A DNA stretch of 7,983 bases, from assembly GCA_024278415.1 (NCBI GenBank), contig JAJRTI010000617.1:1-7983 (forward strand). Reading direction: 5' to 3'. The notes below the pieces were generated by a model. The model saw only the letters and a program-made list of their open reading frames with translations, ran no database searches and was not told the DNA's origin. Below are positions 1 to 7,153 of the stretch, piece after piece (position 1 is the stretch's first letter; each line of letters begins with the position of its first letter). Position numbers and translations under genes: made by a program. This DNA comes from Planctomycetota bacterium (GTDB taxonomy: Bacteria > Planctomycetota > Brocadiia > JAJRTI01).

Positions 1-153
1 CTTTGTCGCCTTTGGTGGCTTAGACCCCATGCGGGCGGTGATCGCTAAGAGGCCGACATCACGCAGCTTACGGATGCCGCCGCGTGAAAGGTGCAAAGAA
101 ACTTCGATGTCCTCGACGTTAGTAGTACAGAAGGCGAAGGCCTTCCGCTCCAG
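1..153. other. Unassigned stretch downstream of the TPR gene at the window edge
   Basis: This is the stretch between the stop of the TPR gene and the left edge. On the minus strand, the reading frame that follows the TPR stop codon stays open to the edge (51 codons) and has a protein-like composition, with segments such as VEDIEVSLHL, SRGGIRKLRD and ARMGSKPPKATK. The only ATG in that frame is at 30-28 and has no visible Shine-Dalgarno site. A plus-strand frame from base 2 to the stop at 155-157 is also open. I therefore cannot tell whether a minus-strand gene begins here, a plus-strand gene ends here, or the stretch is non-coding. I recognise no family and see no terminator. Confidence 0.3.
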
Positions 154-2073
154 CTAGATCTGCTTGAGCCGCGCCAGCGTCGCCCTTGCCATCGCCACGA
201 CGCGATCCTCGCGAGTGAGCAACAGGGCGGCTTCCAACTCCCGCCGCGACCGTTCGTAGTTGCCCACGCCGAAATAGGCTTGGCCCAAGTGCAGACGCAC
301 GAGCGCGTCCTTGGGACGCTGCGCGGACAGCCGGCGCAGCGTCTCAATCGCTTCCGCGTGCCTGCCCACTCTCACCAGCGCCCAAGCATACGCGTCCTGG
401 AACCGGAAGTTGCCGGGCTCGATGCGATGCGCCTTGCTCGCGAGTTGGTACGCGCGCATGCAGTCTCGCCCCTCGTCCGCGAGTAGCATCGCCAGGTTCG
501 CCATGGCGCTCGCGTTGCCGGCCTCCAGTTGAAGCACACGCTCATACTCGCTCCGGGCTCGCTTTAGATCCCCTTGCCAATGGTAAATGAACGCGTACAC
601 GAGCGACGCGTGCGCGAAGTCGGCCGCCATGGCCAGCTTGCTGGCAACGGCCTGTGCGGCTCGCGTGTCGCCATCGCGTAGCAATCGCTTGGCCAACTCG
701 AGATCGCTCTTCCTGGACGACGCCTGTGCGACGGCAAACCACGGAGTGGGCACGGCCGACGCTTGCATGGTCACCGGCCGCGGCGGCTTCGGGTGAGAGA
801 CGGCCCGGCTCGGAGTGCGCGCCTTGCTTGCCCGGGGCTCCGCGGCTGGCGGGGGCGCGGTGGCCACGCGAGGGGCAGGCCGCAGGATGGGGCGATCCTC
901 CTTCGCCGTGCGCTGAGCCGCGTCGGCATGGGCCCTGGCCTTGGCCAAGTCGCCACGCTTGAGGTAGGCCTCAGCCAGCCAAAGGTGTGCCCATGCGTTG
1001 TTGGGATCGCGCCGCAAGATGGCCTGGCACGCTTGCTCCGCCGCGGCGTCCTCGCCGCCGGCCGCGCAACACTTCGCCAAAAGCACGCGGACTGCGAGCG
1101 TGTCCGCCCCGTCCCTGATGAGGCGCTCAAGCAAGGCCTTGGCCCCGGGGAAGTCCCGCGCCGCCATCAGCGCTTTCCCCGCGCGCAGCCCAAGGCCGAT
1201 GTCGTTTGGGAATCGCTGCGCGACCAATGCCGCCTCCGCATACTCCTTGTTCGCGGCCAAAGCATCGCACAGTACTGTTGCCGCCCGCGTATCCGTCGGC
1301 GCCGCGTCAAGGACGGAACGGGCCATGTCGACGGCCTCAGCAGTCTCGCCTTCAGCGAGAAGGACGGCGGCGAGAGCGAGCCTGGCCCGCGTGAGCTTCG
1401 GATTCAACACGACCGCCGCGCCGAAGGAGCGCCTTGCGTTCAGGCGGTCGCCCAGGCGAAGGCGACACGTGCCCAGGCGGAATTCAGCATCGGCCAGCGC
1501 GGGGTCTCGCTCCAACGCGTCCTCGTAGAGCTTGGCCGCGCGTGCGAAGCGGCCGGCCTCGAACGCTTGTGACGCGCGATCCAGAATGCGGGCGAGGGCC
1601 TCGGCCTCGTCAATCTCCACAGCCGCGGGCTCGCCGTTGGCAACGCGGCGGGGCATGCTGTAGATCCCCCACGCCGTTCCAAGAGCCACACACCCCGCCA
1701 CGGCGACACTGCCGACACGCCACCACCGTGGGCGCCGGCCATCGCGGCCCGTATGGCACGGGGAGTACGGATCGCCAGGGGTGCGGTCCAAGCTCACATG
1801 CGGGCACACCACGCGCACGAGCCACCGGTTTTTGTATTTGACGCTAATGGCGCAGGCCTGTCGGCCGCTGAGCGCGTCCACCGATGCACAACTCGCCCCC
1901 CTGCGCCGGCGCACCACACCTTGCTTGAGCAGGTTCACATACATGAGGTCGAACGCGCAGAGAGCCACGTCCACGGGCAACCGGGCCAGGTAGATGACCA
2001 GCGCCCATCCGGCCGCGGCCCCGCGCAACGTCCGCCAGAGTATGCGCTGTCGCCAAGCTCGAAATGACGCCAT
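154..2073 (-). CDS. TPR-repeat protein with membrane-anchored, Cys/His-rich N-terminal segment
   Basis: A 639-residue protein read from the ATG at 2073; an in-frame TTG at 2088 would add five residues. The body is tetratricopeptide (TPR) repeats with the usual A/L/Y/G spacing and D/P turns. One block covers about residues 160-390 (for example AAKLYEDALERDPALADAEF), and a second covers about 455-635. They are separated by a Pro/Ala/Arg/Lys-rich linker at about 393-455. TPR proteins are scaffolds for protein-protein contacts; no catalytic motif is seen. The N-terminus is unusual. It has a hydrophobic stretch at about 18-50, then a segment with Cys and His at about 62, 74, 90, 92, 106 and 107, then a likely transmembrane helix at about 119-139. 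By the positive-inside rule (RRPRWWR before the helix) the TPR part probably lies outside the cytoplasm. It follows rng after 189 bases, so operon membership is uncertain. No good Shine-Dalgarno site precedes either start. Function is unknown. Confidence 0.85.
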   Translation of the reverse strand: MASFRAWRQRILWRTLRGAAAGWALVIYLARLPVDVALCAFDLMYVNLLKQGVVRRRRGASCASVDALSGRQACAISVKYKNRWLVRVVCPHVSLDRTPGDPYSPCHTGRDGRRPRWWRVGSVAVAGCVALGTAWGIYSMPRRVANGEPAAVEIDEAEALARILDRASQAFEAGRFARAAKLYEDALERDPALADAEFRLGTCRLRLGDRLNARRSFGAAVVLNPKLTRARLALAAVLLAEGETAEAVDMARSVLDAAPTDTRAATVLCDALAANKEYAEAALVAQRFPNDIGLGLRAGKALMAARDFPGAKALLERLIRDGADTLAVRVLLAKCCAAGGEDAAAEQACQAILRRDPNNAWAHLWLAEAYLKRGDLAKARAHADAAQRTAKEDRPILRPAPRVATAPPPAAEPRASKARTPSRAVSHPKPPRPVTMQASAVPTPWFAVAQASSRKSDLELAKRLLRDGDTRAAQAVASKLAMAADFAHASLVYAFIYHWQGDLKRARSEYERVLQLEAGNASAMANLAMLLADEGRDCMRAYQLASKAHRIEPGNFRFQDAYAWALVRVGRHAEAIETLRRLSAQRPKDALVRLHLGQAYFGVGNYERSRRELEAALLLTREDRVVAMARATLARLKQI

Positions 2074-2262
2074 AGCTGCACTGCCCAAACGTGAAACTAC
2101 GACTGATCGACCGCCATTCCCTGCCGACGCATAGCCAATACGCCAGCGGGCGGCCTTGCGAACGCTCTACCCTGATGCCCCGTGACATGTAACCAAACCT
2201 GGGTGCCGGATGCAATCCGCTTGCTTGGCGGCGCGCAGGTCGGGCGCCCGCGCAGGCGAGCC
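2074..2262. other. Gap between rng and the TPR gene
   Basis: This 189-base gap is the only sizeable break in the minus-strand train. It holds a 10-base palindrome CGGGCGCCCG (2241-2250), flanked on both sides by GCGCAGG, shortly after the rng stop. There is no following T-run on the transcript, so it is not a convincing intrinsic terminator. I see no strong -35/-10 pair for the TPR gene. Either a weak promoter lies here or the TPR gene is read through from rng. Confidence 0.35.
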
Positions 2263-3759
2263 TTACCGGCGTTTGGCGCGGCCTCTGGTGCGTTTCTGGA
2301 TATCCGTCTCTTCGAAGGCCATGTCGGAGTCTGGCCGCACGTAGATGCGCACGCTGCTGTCGGACTCGATGTCCGCGAGCTTCCGGCGCTGGCGGTTGAG
2401 CAAGTAATCCGCGACCTCAGGGTGCGTCACGATCACGATCTCCTCCAGATTGCTTCGGCTGACGATCGCCTGCACCTCGCGCATGACCTCCAGGGTGGTG
2501 CTCTCTAGGCTTTTGACTCTCCCCATGCCGTTGCAGAGCGGGCACTTCTGGTAGGTGCTGAGGTTCAGGTTCGACCGCATGCGCTGGCGAGTGATCTGGA
2601 GTAGCCCGAACCGGGAGAGGCGCAGCATCTTCGTGCGTGCGCGGTCGCGCCTGAGTTCCTCGCCCATCACGCGTTCCACCTCGCGCTGGTGTCTGCCCTC
2701 ACGCATGTCGATGAAGTCGGCCACGATCAAGCCGCCCAAGTCGCGTAGCCGTATCTGCCGGCCGATCTCGCGCGCGGCCTCCCAGTTGGTCTGGAACGCG
2801 GTGTTCTCCGCGCTGCTCTCCTCGGTGAACTTGCCGCTATTCACGTCGATCGCCACCAGGGCTTCGGTCTCGTCGATCACAATGGAGCCGCCCCGGGGCA
2901 GGAGCACCTCGCGGGCGGTGATCCTTTGGATCTCGTCCTCCACGTGGAAGCGGTGGAACAGGGGCTCGCTCCCGTCGTACCGCTTCACGCGGTCGACCGA
3001 CCGCGGCATGATTTGGCGCATGAACTCGCGTACGCGGTCGTACACGCTCGGAGAGTCGACGATAATCTCTCCGACGTCTTGCGTGAAAATATCCCGAATC
3101 GTGCGGATGACCAGGTCGCTCTCTTGGTAGAGCGTGGCTGGGGCCTTGACCTTCTTCGCGCGCTTGACGACCACGTCCCAGAGCTTCATCAAGTACCGCA
3201 TGTCCCGTTCGATATCGCGCTTGGTCTGGTCGGTGCCGGCCGTGCGCACGATGAAGCCCAGGTCGTCTGGCGGCTGCAATTCCGAGAGGATTTGCCTGAG
3301 CCGCTGGCGCTGCCCCTCGTCCTGGATCTTCTTGGACACGCCCAGCTTGTGCACGTCGGGCATTAGCACAAGATAGCGGCCGGGGATGCTCAGGTAGGTC
3401 GTGAGTGCGGGCCCCTTATTGCCAATACCGATCCGGGTGACTTGCACCAAGATCTCTTGGCCTTTTCGCAGCAAGTCGTCGATACGCCGCGGGCCGTCCT
3501 TGCGCTTGGCCGAGTTGCCCTCGCGCAGGCTGGGCAGCGTGTCCGACGCGTGCAAGAACCCGTTCCGCAGGCCGCCGAAATCAATGAATGCGGCGTCGAT
3601 TGCAGGCTCGACGTTGACCACGCGGCCTTTGTAGATGTTGCCGACAATCTGGGAAGAGGACTGCCGTTCGAGATACAGCTCCTCCACCAATCCTTCTTCC
3701 AACACGGCGATCCGGCTCTCGCCGGGATCGACCGCGTTGATCAACATTTTCTTAACCAT
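2263..3759 (-). CDS. rng: Ribonuclease E/G family endoribonuclease (RNase G-like)
   Basis: A 498-residue single-strand-specific endoribonuclease of the RNase E/G family, which in other bacteria processes rRNA and starts mRNA decay in the cytoplasm. The domains appear in order. The start MVKKMLINAVDPGESRIAVLEEG is typical of the family. An S1-type RNA-binding region runs from about 38 to 125 (GNIYKGRVVNVEPAIDAAFIDFG). An RNase H-like and 5'-sensor region follows. The catalytic DNase I-like part carries AIDVNSGK (Asp305, Asn307) and IVADFIDM (Asp348), which match the magnesium-binding Asp303/Asn305/Asp346 of E. coli RNase E. The zinc-link motif CPLCNGMG has Cys406 and Cys409. The length is that of RNase G; the long disordered scaffold tail of RNase E is missing, with only a basic end (KRTRGRAKRR). 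The ATG abuts the stop of the upstream DUF2344 gene, with AGGAG just before it. This DUF2344-rng pairing is common in several phyla, but the L21/L27 ribosomal genes that often follow are not here. Confidence 0.96.
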   Translation of the reverse strand: MVKKMLINAVDPGESRIAVLEEGLVEELYLERQSSSQIVGNIYKGRVVNVEPAIDAAFIDFGGLRNGFLHASDTLPSLREGNSAKRKDGPRRIDDLLRKGQEILVQVTRIGIGNKGPALTTYLSIPGRYLVLMPDVHKLGVSKKIQDEGQRQRLRQILSELQPPDDLGFIVRTAGTDQTKRDIERDMRYLMKLWDVVVKRAKKVKAPATLYQESDLVIRTIRDIFTQDVGEIIVDSPSVYDRVREFMRQIMPRSVDRVKRYDGSEPLFHRFHVEDEIQRITAREVLLPRGGSIVIDETEALVAIDVNSGKFTEESSAENTAFQTNWEAAREIGRQIRLRDLGGLIVADFIDMREGRHQREVERVMGEELRRDRARTKMLRLSRFGLLQITRQRMRSNLNLSTYQKCPLCNGMGRVKSLESTTLEVMREVQAIVSRSNLEEIVIVTHPEVADYLLNRQRRKLADIESDSSVRIYVRPDSDMAFEETDIQKRTRGRAKRR

Positions 3760-4446
3760 TCACTCCTCTTGTCGCCCTTCTGGGCGTGAGGGAGCCTTGC
3801 GCGCCGGCAAGGCCGCCAGGCGGATCTCGGTCCGGGCCACTTGAGCCGCGGGTTCGCCGGGCGCGGTCGCCACACCGAGCAGCGCGAGGATGTCCCTCGG
3901 GTTGCCGGTGCCGCGGGGCGTGACCGCAAACGCAACGGTCATGCGCGTCCCGCGCGGGCCGGGCTCCAGGTCGATGGAATCGACGAAGGGCCGGACGTCC
4001 ACATGCTTGTCTCCATGCCTCCCGCGCGTCACGACCAAGCTGTCCTGGCGCAGCAAATCCGCCACTTGCGCCTGGGTCACGGCGAGCCCGTGGGGCAGGT
4101 CGATGCGATAAACGACCTGTTCGATCCTGGCCCGAACGCCAGCCTCGAGCCTTTCGACCTGGGCCACGCGTACCCCTTGGGGCAGTTGTGCCTGGACGGC
4201 TTGCTGAACTTGCGACGCGGGAACCAACTCTTCGAGTTCCAACTCCATCAACTCCCGGCGCCCCGCGATGCCCACGCTGAGTGCAAGGGGGAACGACATT
4301 TTGGGCCTGGGGTTGAAGCCGTTGGACCATCGCACGGGCACGCGGGCCCGGCGAATGGCGCGCTCGAAGAGCCGCATGAGATCAAGATGTGAGATAAACC
4401 TGGCATCTCCCTCTTTGGAAAACCAAATTCGAATACGATGTTTCAA
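3760..4446 (-). CDS. DUF2344 / TIGR03936 family protein (radical-SAM-linked protein)
   Basis: A 228-residue protein of the DUF2344 family. The diagnostic blocks are near the N-terminus: RFISHLDLMRLFERAIRRA (about 16-34) and SNGFNPRPKMSF followed by PLALSVGI (about 41-60). The C-terminus ends in a charged tail. In many bacteria this domain is fused to, or encoded beside, a B12-binding radical SAM enzyme (TIGR03960) and lies next to RNase E/G; its biochemical role is not established. Here the RNase neighbour is present but the radical SAM partner is not in the window. The start is a TTG (4446-4444) whose TTGA overlaps the ptsI stop by four bases. This gives the usual family N-terminus MKHRIRIWFSKEG. 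The overlap implies coupled translation with ptsI. The region around 150-228 aligns less clearly with what I know of the family. Confidence 0.88.
   Translation of the reverse strand: MKHRIRIWFSKEGDARFISHLDLMRLFERAIRRARVPVRWSNGFNPRPKMSFPLALSVGIAGRRELMELELEELVPASQVQQAVQAQLPQGVRVAQVERLEAGVRARIEQVVYRIDLPHGLAVTQAQVADLLRQDSLVVTRGRHGDKHVDVRPFVDSIDLEPGPRGTRMTVAFAVTPRGTGNPRDILALLGVATAPGEPAAQVARTEIRLAALPARKAPSRPEGRQEE
3763..3767 (-). promoter_or_regulatory. Ribosome binding site of rng
   Basis: AGGAG on the minus strand (extended AAGAGGAG up to 3770) lies within the last codons of the DUF2344 gene, three bases before the rng ATG at 3759. The stop TGA of the upstream gene fills the spacer exactly (TGAATG), so rng translation is probably coupled. 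The site supports the first Met over the Met at codon 5. Confidence 0.7.
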
Positions 4447-6191
4447 AATGCTTCAGGCAAGATCTGCTTCGTGCGTTTGCGAAGCAACTGCATGAGTTCG
4501 GCCGGGTCACCCATGTCCAATGCGGCGCAGGCCACTTCGGTGGCCTCCTCATGGCTAATCGACCGAACCACCTTCTTGACTTCGGGCACGATGGCGGGCG
4601 GGGCCAGGCTGAAGCGCGTGATGCCCAAGCCCATGAGCAACGTGGTGTACACGGGCTCGCCGGCCATTTCGCCGCATAGCGTCACAGGGATGTCGTTGTC
4701 CTTGGCCGCATCGACCGTCATTTTGATCAGCCGCAATACGGCCGGATGCGCTGGGGTGTACATGTGCGCAACGCGCTCGTTGCCGCGGTCGACCGCGAGC
4801 GCGTACTGGATCAAGTCGTTGGTGCCAATGCTGAAGAAATCGCACTCTTTCGCCAACGCGTCGGCCATGAGCGCCGCGGACGGCACCTCGATCATGATCC
4901 CAATGGTGATGTCCCGATTGAACGCCTTGTCCTCTTGCTCCAGGTCGTCCATCACCTCTTCCACGATGCCTTTGGCCTGCCGGAGTTCGCTCATGGAAGT
5001 GATCAGCGGAAAGAGGATGCTCGCGTTCCCGAACGCGGACGCCCGCAGGATCGCCCGGAGCTGGGTCTTGAATAGGCCCAGGTTGCGAAAGCAGTAGCGA
5101 ATCGAGCGGCAGCCCAGGATTGGATTGGCCTCGCGCATGCCCGACCCGTTGAACGCGTCAAACTTGTCCGCGCCCAAGTCCAGCGTGCGGATCACGATCG
5201 GACGCCCGCCCATCTCACGCACCGCGTGAGAGTAGGCGTCGAAATGGTCGCGCTCGGCCGGCGGCTCGGTCGCCGTCATGTAGAGGAACTCCGTACGGTA
5301 TAGCCCGATGCCTTCGACTCCATAGTTGAGGCTCGTGGCGATCTCGTGGGGGAACTCGATGTTGCCAAGCAGCTCGACCGCCAGCCCGTCCCTCGTGACC
5401 GCAGGCAGGCCCTTGAGTTCCTCGACCAGTTGCGTTTCGAACACGGAGATGGCGCGCTCGCGAGCGCGGTACGTCTTGATCGTCTCCTCGTCTGGGCTGA
5501 TGATGACCAGCCCGCGGTTGCCGTCGATGATGACCGGATCCCCGCCTGACAAGTCCGTAGATATGGTCTCCAGGCCCACCACCGCCGGGATGCCCTTGGC
5601 CCGCGCCACGATGGCCGTGTGCGACGTGCGCCCACCGACGTCTGTGGCGAAGCCCTTGACTCGATTCGCGTCCAAGTTGGCGGCTTGCGATGGTGTCAGG
5701 TCGGACGCGATCACGATCACACCATGGTCGAGGTCGTCGAGCTGCTCACGCTGTCCGCCAAGCAGGTACTTCAGGACGCGCTTCTCAAGGTCGTAGATAT
5801 CGCTGACGCGATGAGAGAAGTGGTCGTCGTTGATCTGCCGAAAGGCCTTGATGAGCCTCCGAAGGACGCGGGACACCGCGTATTCCGGGCTATAGTACCG
5901 ATCGCGCATCCGATCCACGCACTCTCGCCACAGGTGCTGGTCGTCAAGCAACTGAATGTGCCCCAAGAAGATCTCCCCCACCTCGGGGCCCAGCTTGCTC
6001 GTCGTACGCTCCTGGAGTTGTGCAATCTCGGCTTTCGAGTTTTCCAGGGCTTGACGGAGACGTTCGATTCCCTCTTCGACTTGATCCGGCCGAATATGGC
6101 GTTCGGGAATGACCGCGCCTTCACTGTCGAGGACAAACGCCTCTCCAATGGCCACGCCGGGCGCCACGGCTATGCCTCGCTTAATCTCCAT
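4443..6191 (-). CDS. ptsI: Phosphoenolpyruvate-protein phosphotransferase, enzyme I of the PTS
   Basis: A 582-residue cytoplasmic enzyme I, which autophosphorylates from PEP and passes the phosphate to HPr. The N-terminal part (about 1-240) combines the HPr-binding helices with the swivelling phosphohistidine domain; the active site GGRTSHTAIVAR holds His191. The C-terminal PEP-binding barrel carries YRTEFLY (Arg299), VIRTLDLGADK (Arg336), IEVPSAA (Glu435), FSIGTNDL (Asn458) and the catalytic CGEMAG with Cys506, matching Cys502 of E. coli. All key residues are present and the length is normal. There is no GAF domain, so it is classical EI and not the PtsP/EI-Ntr type. The start is the ATG at 6191 (MEIKRGIAVAPGVAIG), because GAGGG lies five bases upstream. 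The frame runs open upstream only because it overlaps ptsH. It overlaps the ptsH end by 11 bases and the DUF2344 start by 4. Confidence 0.97.
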   Translation of the reverse strand: MEIKRGIAVAPGVAIGEAFVLDSEGAVIPERHIRPDQVEEGIERLRQALENSKAEIAQLQERTTSKLGPEVGEIFLGHIQLLDDQHLWRECVDRMRDRYYSPEYAVSRVLRRLIKAFRQINDDHFSHRVSDIYDLEKRVLKYLLGGQREQLDDLDHGVIVIASDLTPSQAANLDANRVKGFATDVGGRTSHTAIVARAKGIPAVVGLETISTDLSGGDPVIIDGNRGLVIISPDEETIKTYRARERAISVFETQLVEELKGLPAVTRDGLAVELLGNIEFPHEIATSLNYGVEGIGLYRTEFLYMTATEPPAERDHFDAYSHAVREMGGRPIVIRTLDLGADKFDAFNGSGMREANPILGCRSIRYCFRNLGLFKTQLRAILRASAFGNASILFPLITSMSELRQAKGIVEEVMDDLEQEDKAFNRDITIGIMIEVPSAALMADALAKECDFFSIGTNDLIQYALAVDRGNERVAHMYTPAHPAVLRLIKMTVDAAKDNDIPVTLCGEMAGEPVYTTLLMGLGITRFSLAPPAIVPEVKKVVRSISHEEATEVACAALDMGDPAELMQLLRKRTKQILPEAF

Positions 6192-6462
6192 TGGAGCCCT
6201 CGCTGAACTTCGATTCAACCAGTGCAACGATGGCCCGGCACGCGGCCTCTGCATCCACTCCTTGGGCTCGAATCGTCAACACCGACTGGTCCACTGCACA
6301 AAGCTCCATAAGCATCAAGATGCTGCGCGCATCCGCCTCCTTGCCATTGCACACGACCACCACCTCCGCGTCGTGGCCTTGCAGTGCGTTGGCGATGAGC
6401 ATCGCCGGCCGGAGATGGAGGCCTGCCTCGTAGTCGAGCACGGCTGTGGCTTCATACACCAT
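6181..6462 (-). CDS. ptsH: Phosphocarrier protein HPr
   Basis: A 93-residue HPr, the small carrier that receives phosphate from enzyme I on a histidine. The active-site loop reads AGLHLRPAM, with phospho-acceptor His16 and Arg18; most HPr proteins have GLHARPA, so Leu replaces the usual Ala. The second diagnostic block is DARSILMLMEL, in which Ser47 is at the site phosphorylated by HPr kinase (Ser46) in many bacteria. The usual sequence after it is IxGVM or similar, and here it is ILMLM. Length and motif order are normal. The ATG at 6462 has no clear Shine-Dalgarno sequence; the gene lies 80 bases after hpf and probably depends on read-through transcription. No EIIA, EII permease or HPr kinase gene is visible here, so downstream partners must be elsewhere. 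Confidence 0.95.
   Translation of the reverse strand: MVYEATAVLDYEAGLHLRPAMLIANALQGHDAEVVVVCNGKEADARSILMLMELCAVDQSVLTIRAQGVDAEAACRAIVALVESKFSEGSNGD
6197..6201 (-). promoter_or_regulatory. Ribosome binding site of ptsI
   Basis: GAGGG on the minus strand lies inside the 3' end of ptsH, with a five-base spacer to the ATG at 6191. It decides the ptsI start: the open frame extends 21 codons further upstream, but those codons overlap ptsH and do not resemble enzyme I. Confidence 0.65.
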
Positions 6463-6542
6463 GGCGGGATTGGGCCAGGAAGCCGGGCATCGGCCCTTGC
6501 AGGCGAACGGCCCTGCGCAGAGCAGCCAGGCGAATGAGCCCC

Positions 6543-6905
6543 CTACTCCTCAGCTTCGTCGACGTCCTTAGCTTCCTCGGCTTCCACAAACGCCTCGGCC
6601 GGCTTGCGCTCGTGCCGGTGGTCCTGGAGGCGGTCCTTGAAGCGAGTAATCTGTCGGTCAAGCTTCTCAATCACCGCGTCGATCGCGGCATACATATCGT
6701 CGCCATCGGTGGCCTTGGCCACAAATTGGTGTCGTTTGGCCGAGATAACAAACTCGGCCTCATTCTGCCCGCCCTCCAGACTCAACGTCACATGCACGTT
6801 CATCAGGCCATCGAAGTGGCGTTTTAGCTTGTACGTCTTCTCCTCGACGTGGCCTTGCATGGCTGGAGTTACATCCAGATGCCGCCCGGAAATGTTGAGC
6901 TTCAA
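6543..6905 (-). CDS. hpf: Ribosome hibernation-promoting factor, short form (HPF/YfiA family)
   Basis: A 120-residue ribosome-associated protein that binds the decoding region of the 30S subunit and keeps ribosomes idle in poor conditions. The HPF/S30AE fold covers about residues 1-100: MKLNISGRHLDVTP, then EAEFVISAKRHQFVAKATDGDDMYAAIDAVIEKL as separate strands and helix, then the basic helix DRQITRFKDRLQDHRHERK. It lacks the C-terminal dimerisation domain of long-form HPF and ends instead in an acidic tail (about 104-120, EAEEAKDVDEAEE). The start is a TTG at 6905-6903, supported by AAGGAG eight bases upstream and by the family-typical first residues. It is the first gene of the minus-strand train and directly faces the divergent promoter region. 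In Proteobacteria hpf also sits near PTS-Ntr genes, so the link to ptsH has precedent. Confidence 0.94.
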   Translation of the reverse strand: MKLNISGRHLDVTPAMQGHVEEKTYKLKRHFDGLMNVHVTLSLEGGQNEAEFVISAKRHQFVAKATDGDDMYAAIDAVIEKLDRQITRFKDRLQDHRHERKPAEAFVEAEEAKDVDEAEE

Positions 6906-6913
6906 GGGCGAAT

Positions 6914-6919
6914 CTCCTT
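6914..6919 (-). promoter_or_regulatory. Strong ribosome binding site deciding the TTG start of hpf
   Basis: AAGGAG on the minus strand, eight bases before the TTG at 6905-6903. It is the best Shine-Dalgarno match on this strand and justifies the non-ATG start. Confidence 0.8.
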
Positions 6920-7071
6920 GTTTACGAGGCTTGCGGCTTGCAAAATGGAGGGACTTCCAGAAGCTGAAGACACAGGCCGGCCACAGAGATCATGAAGCAA
7001 GGAATAGCACCTCACCCTCCATCGAGGCAGCCTTCCAAGCGATCCGCTCGCAGGCCGTACGCTTCCGTTCC

Positions 7072-7091
7072 ATACATGCATAATACATGCA
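7072..7091. repeat. ATACATGCA direct repeat at the hpf operon start site (possible operator)
   Basis: ATACATGCA occurs at 7072-7080 and again at 7083-7091, an 11-base period, about one helical turn. The same stretch contains an inverted pair TGCAT-AATAC-ATGCA at 7077-7091. It covers about +1 to +20 of the predicted minus-strand transcript, a classic place for a repressor site. No regulator is identified. Confidence 0.5.
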
Positions 7092-7097
7092 CTAAGA

Positions 7098-7127
7098 AGT
7101 GTAACACACAATCGACGGGAGTGTCAA
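7098..7127 (-). promoter_or_regulatory. Sigma-70 type promoter for the hpf-ptsH-ptsI operon
   Basis: Read on the minus strand, a perfect -35 TTGACA (7127-7122) and a -10 TACACT (7103-7098) are separated by 18 bases. The predicted start is near 7091, giving a leader of about 186 bases before the hpf TTG. No other good promoter is seen up to rng, so it probably drives the whole minus-strand train. Confidence 0.7.
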
Positions 7128-7153
7128 TGATGAGGAACTCGCCGGCCGCCCCG

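Noticed and set aside
763..1572. Long plus-strand open frame (269 codons) opposite the TPR gene
   Set aside because: It lies wholly antisense to the TPR repeats, whose heptad-like alanine/leucine pattern is clear. Its own translation is rich in R/P/G and shows no family. It is a GC-rich shadow, as are the plus-strand frames at 91-486, 2555-3130, 3841-4392, 4438-5097, 5326-5796 and 5619-6206.
2231..2256. Possible terminator after rng
   Set aside because: CGGGCGCCCG is a palindrome flanked by direct GCGCAGG copies, but on the transcript there is no U-run and the loop would be too tight. It is kept only as a note in the gap.
6192..6254. N-terminal extension of ptsI upstream of the Met at 6191
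   Set aside because: The extra 21 residues do not resemble enzyme I and overlap ptsH further. A GAGGG site positions the start at 6191.
7083..7088. Alternative -10 box TATTAT on the minus strand downstream of TACACT
   Set aside because: No acceptable -35 lies 16-19 bases upstream of it, whereas TACACT has a perfect TTGACA at 18 bases.
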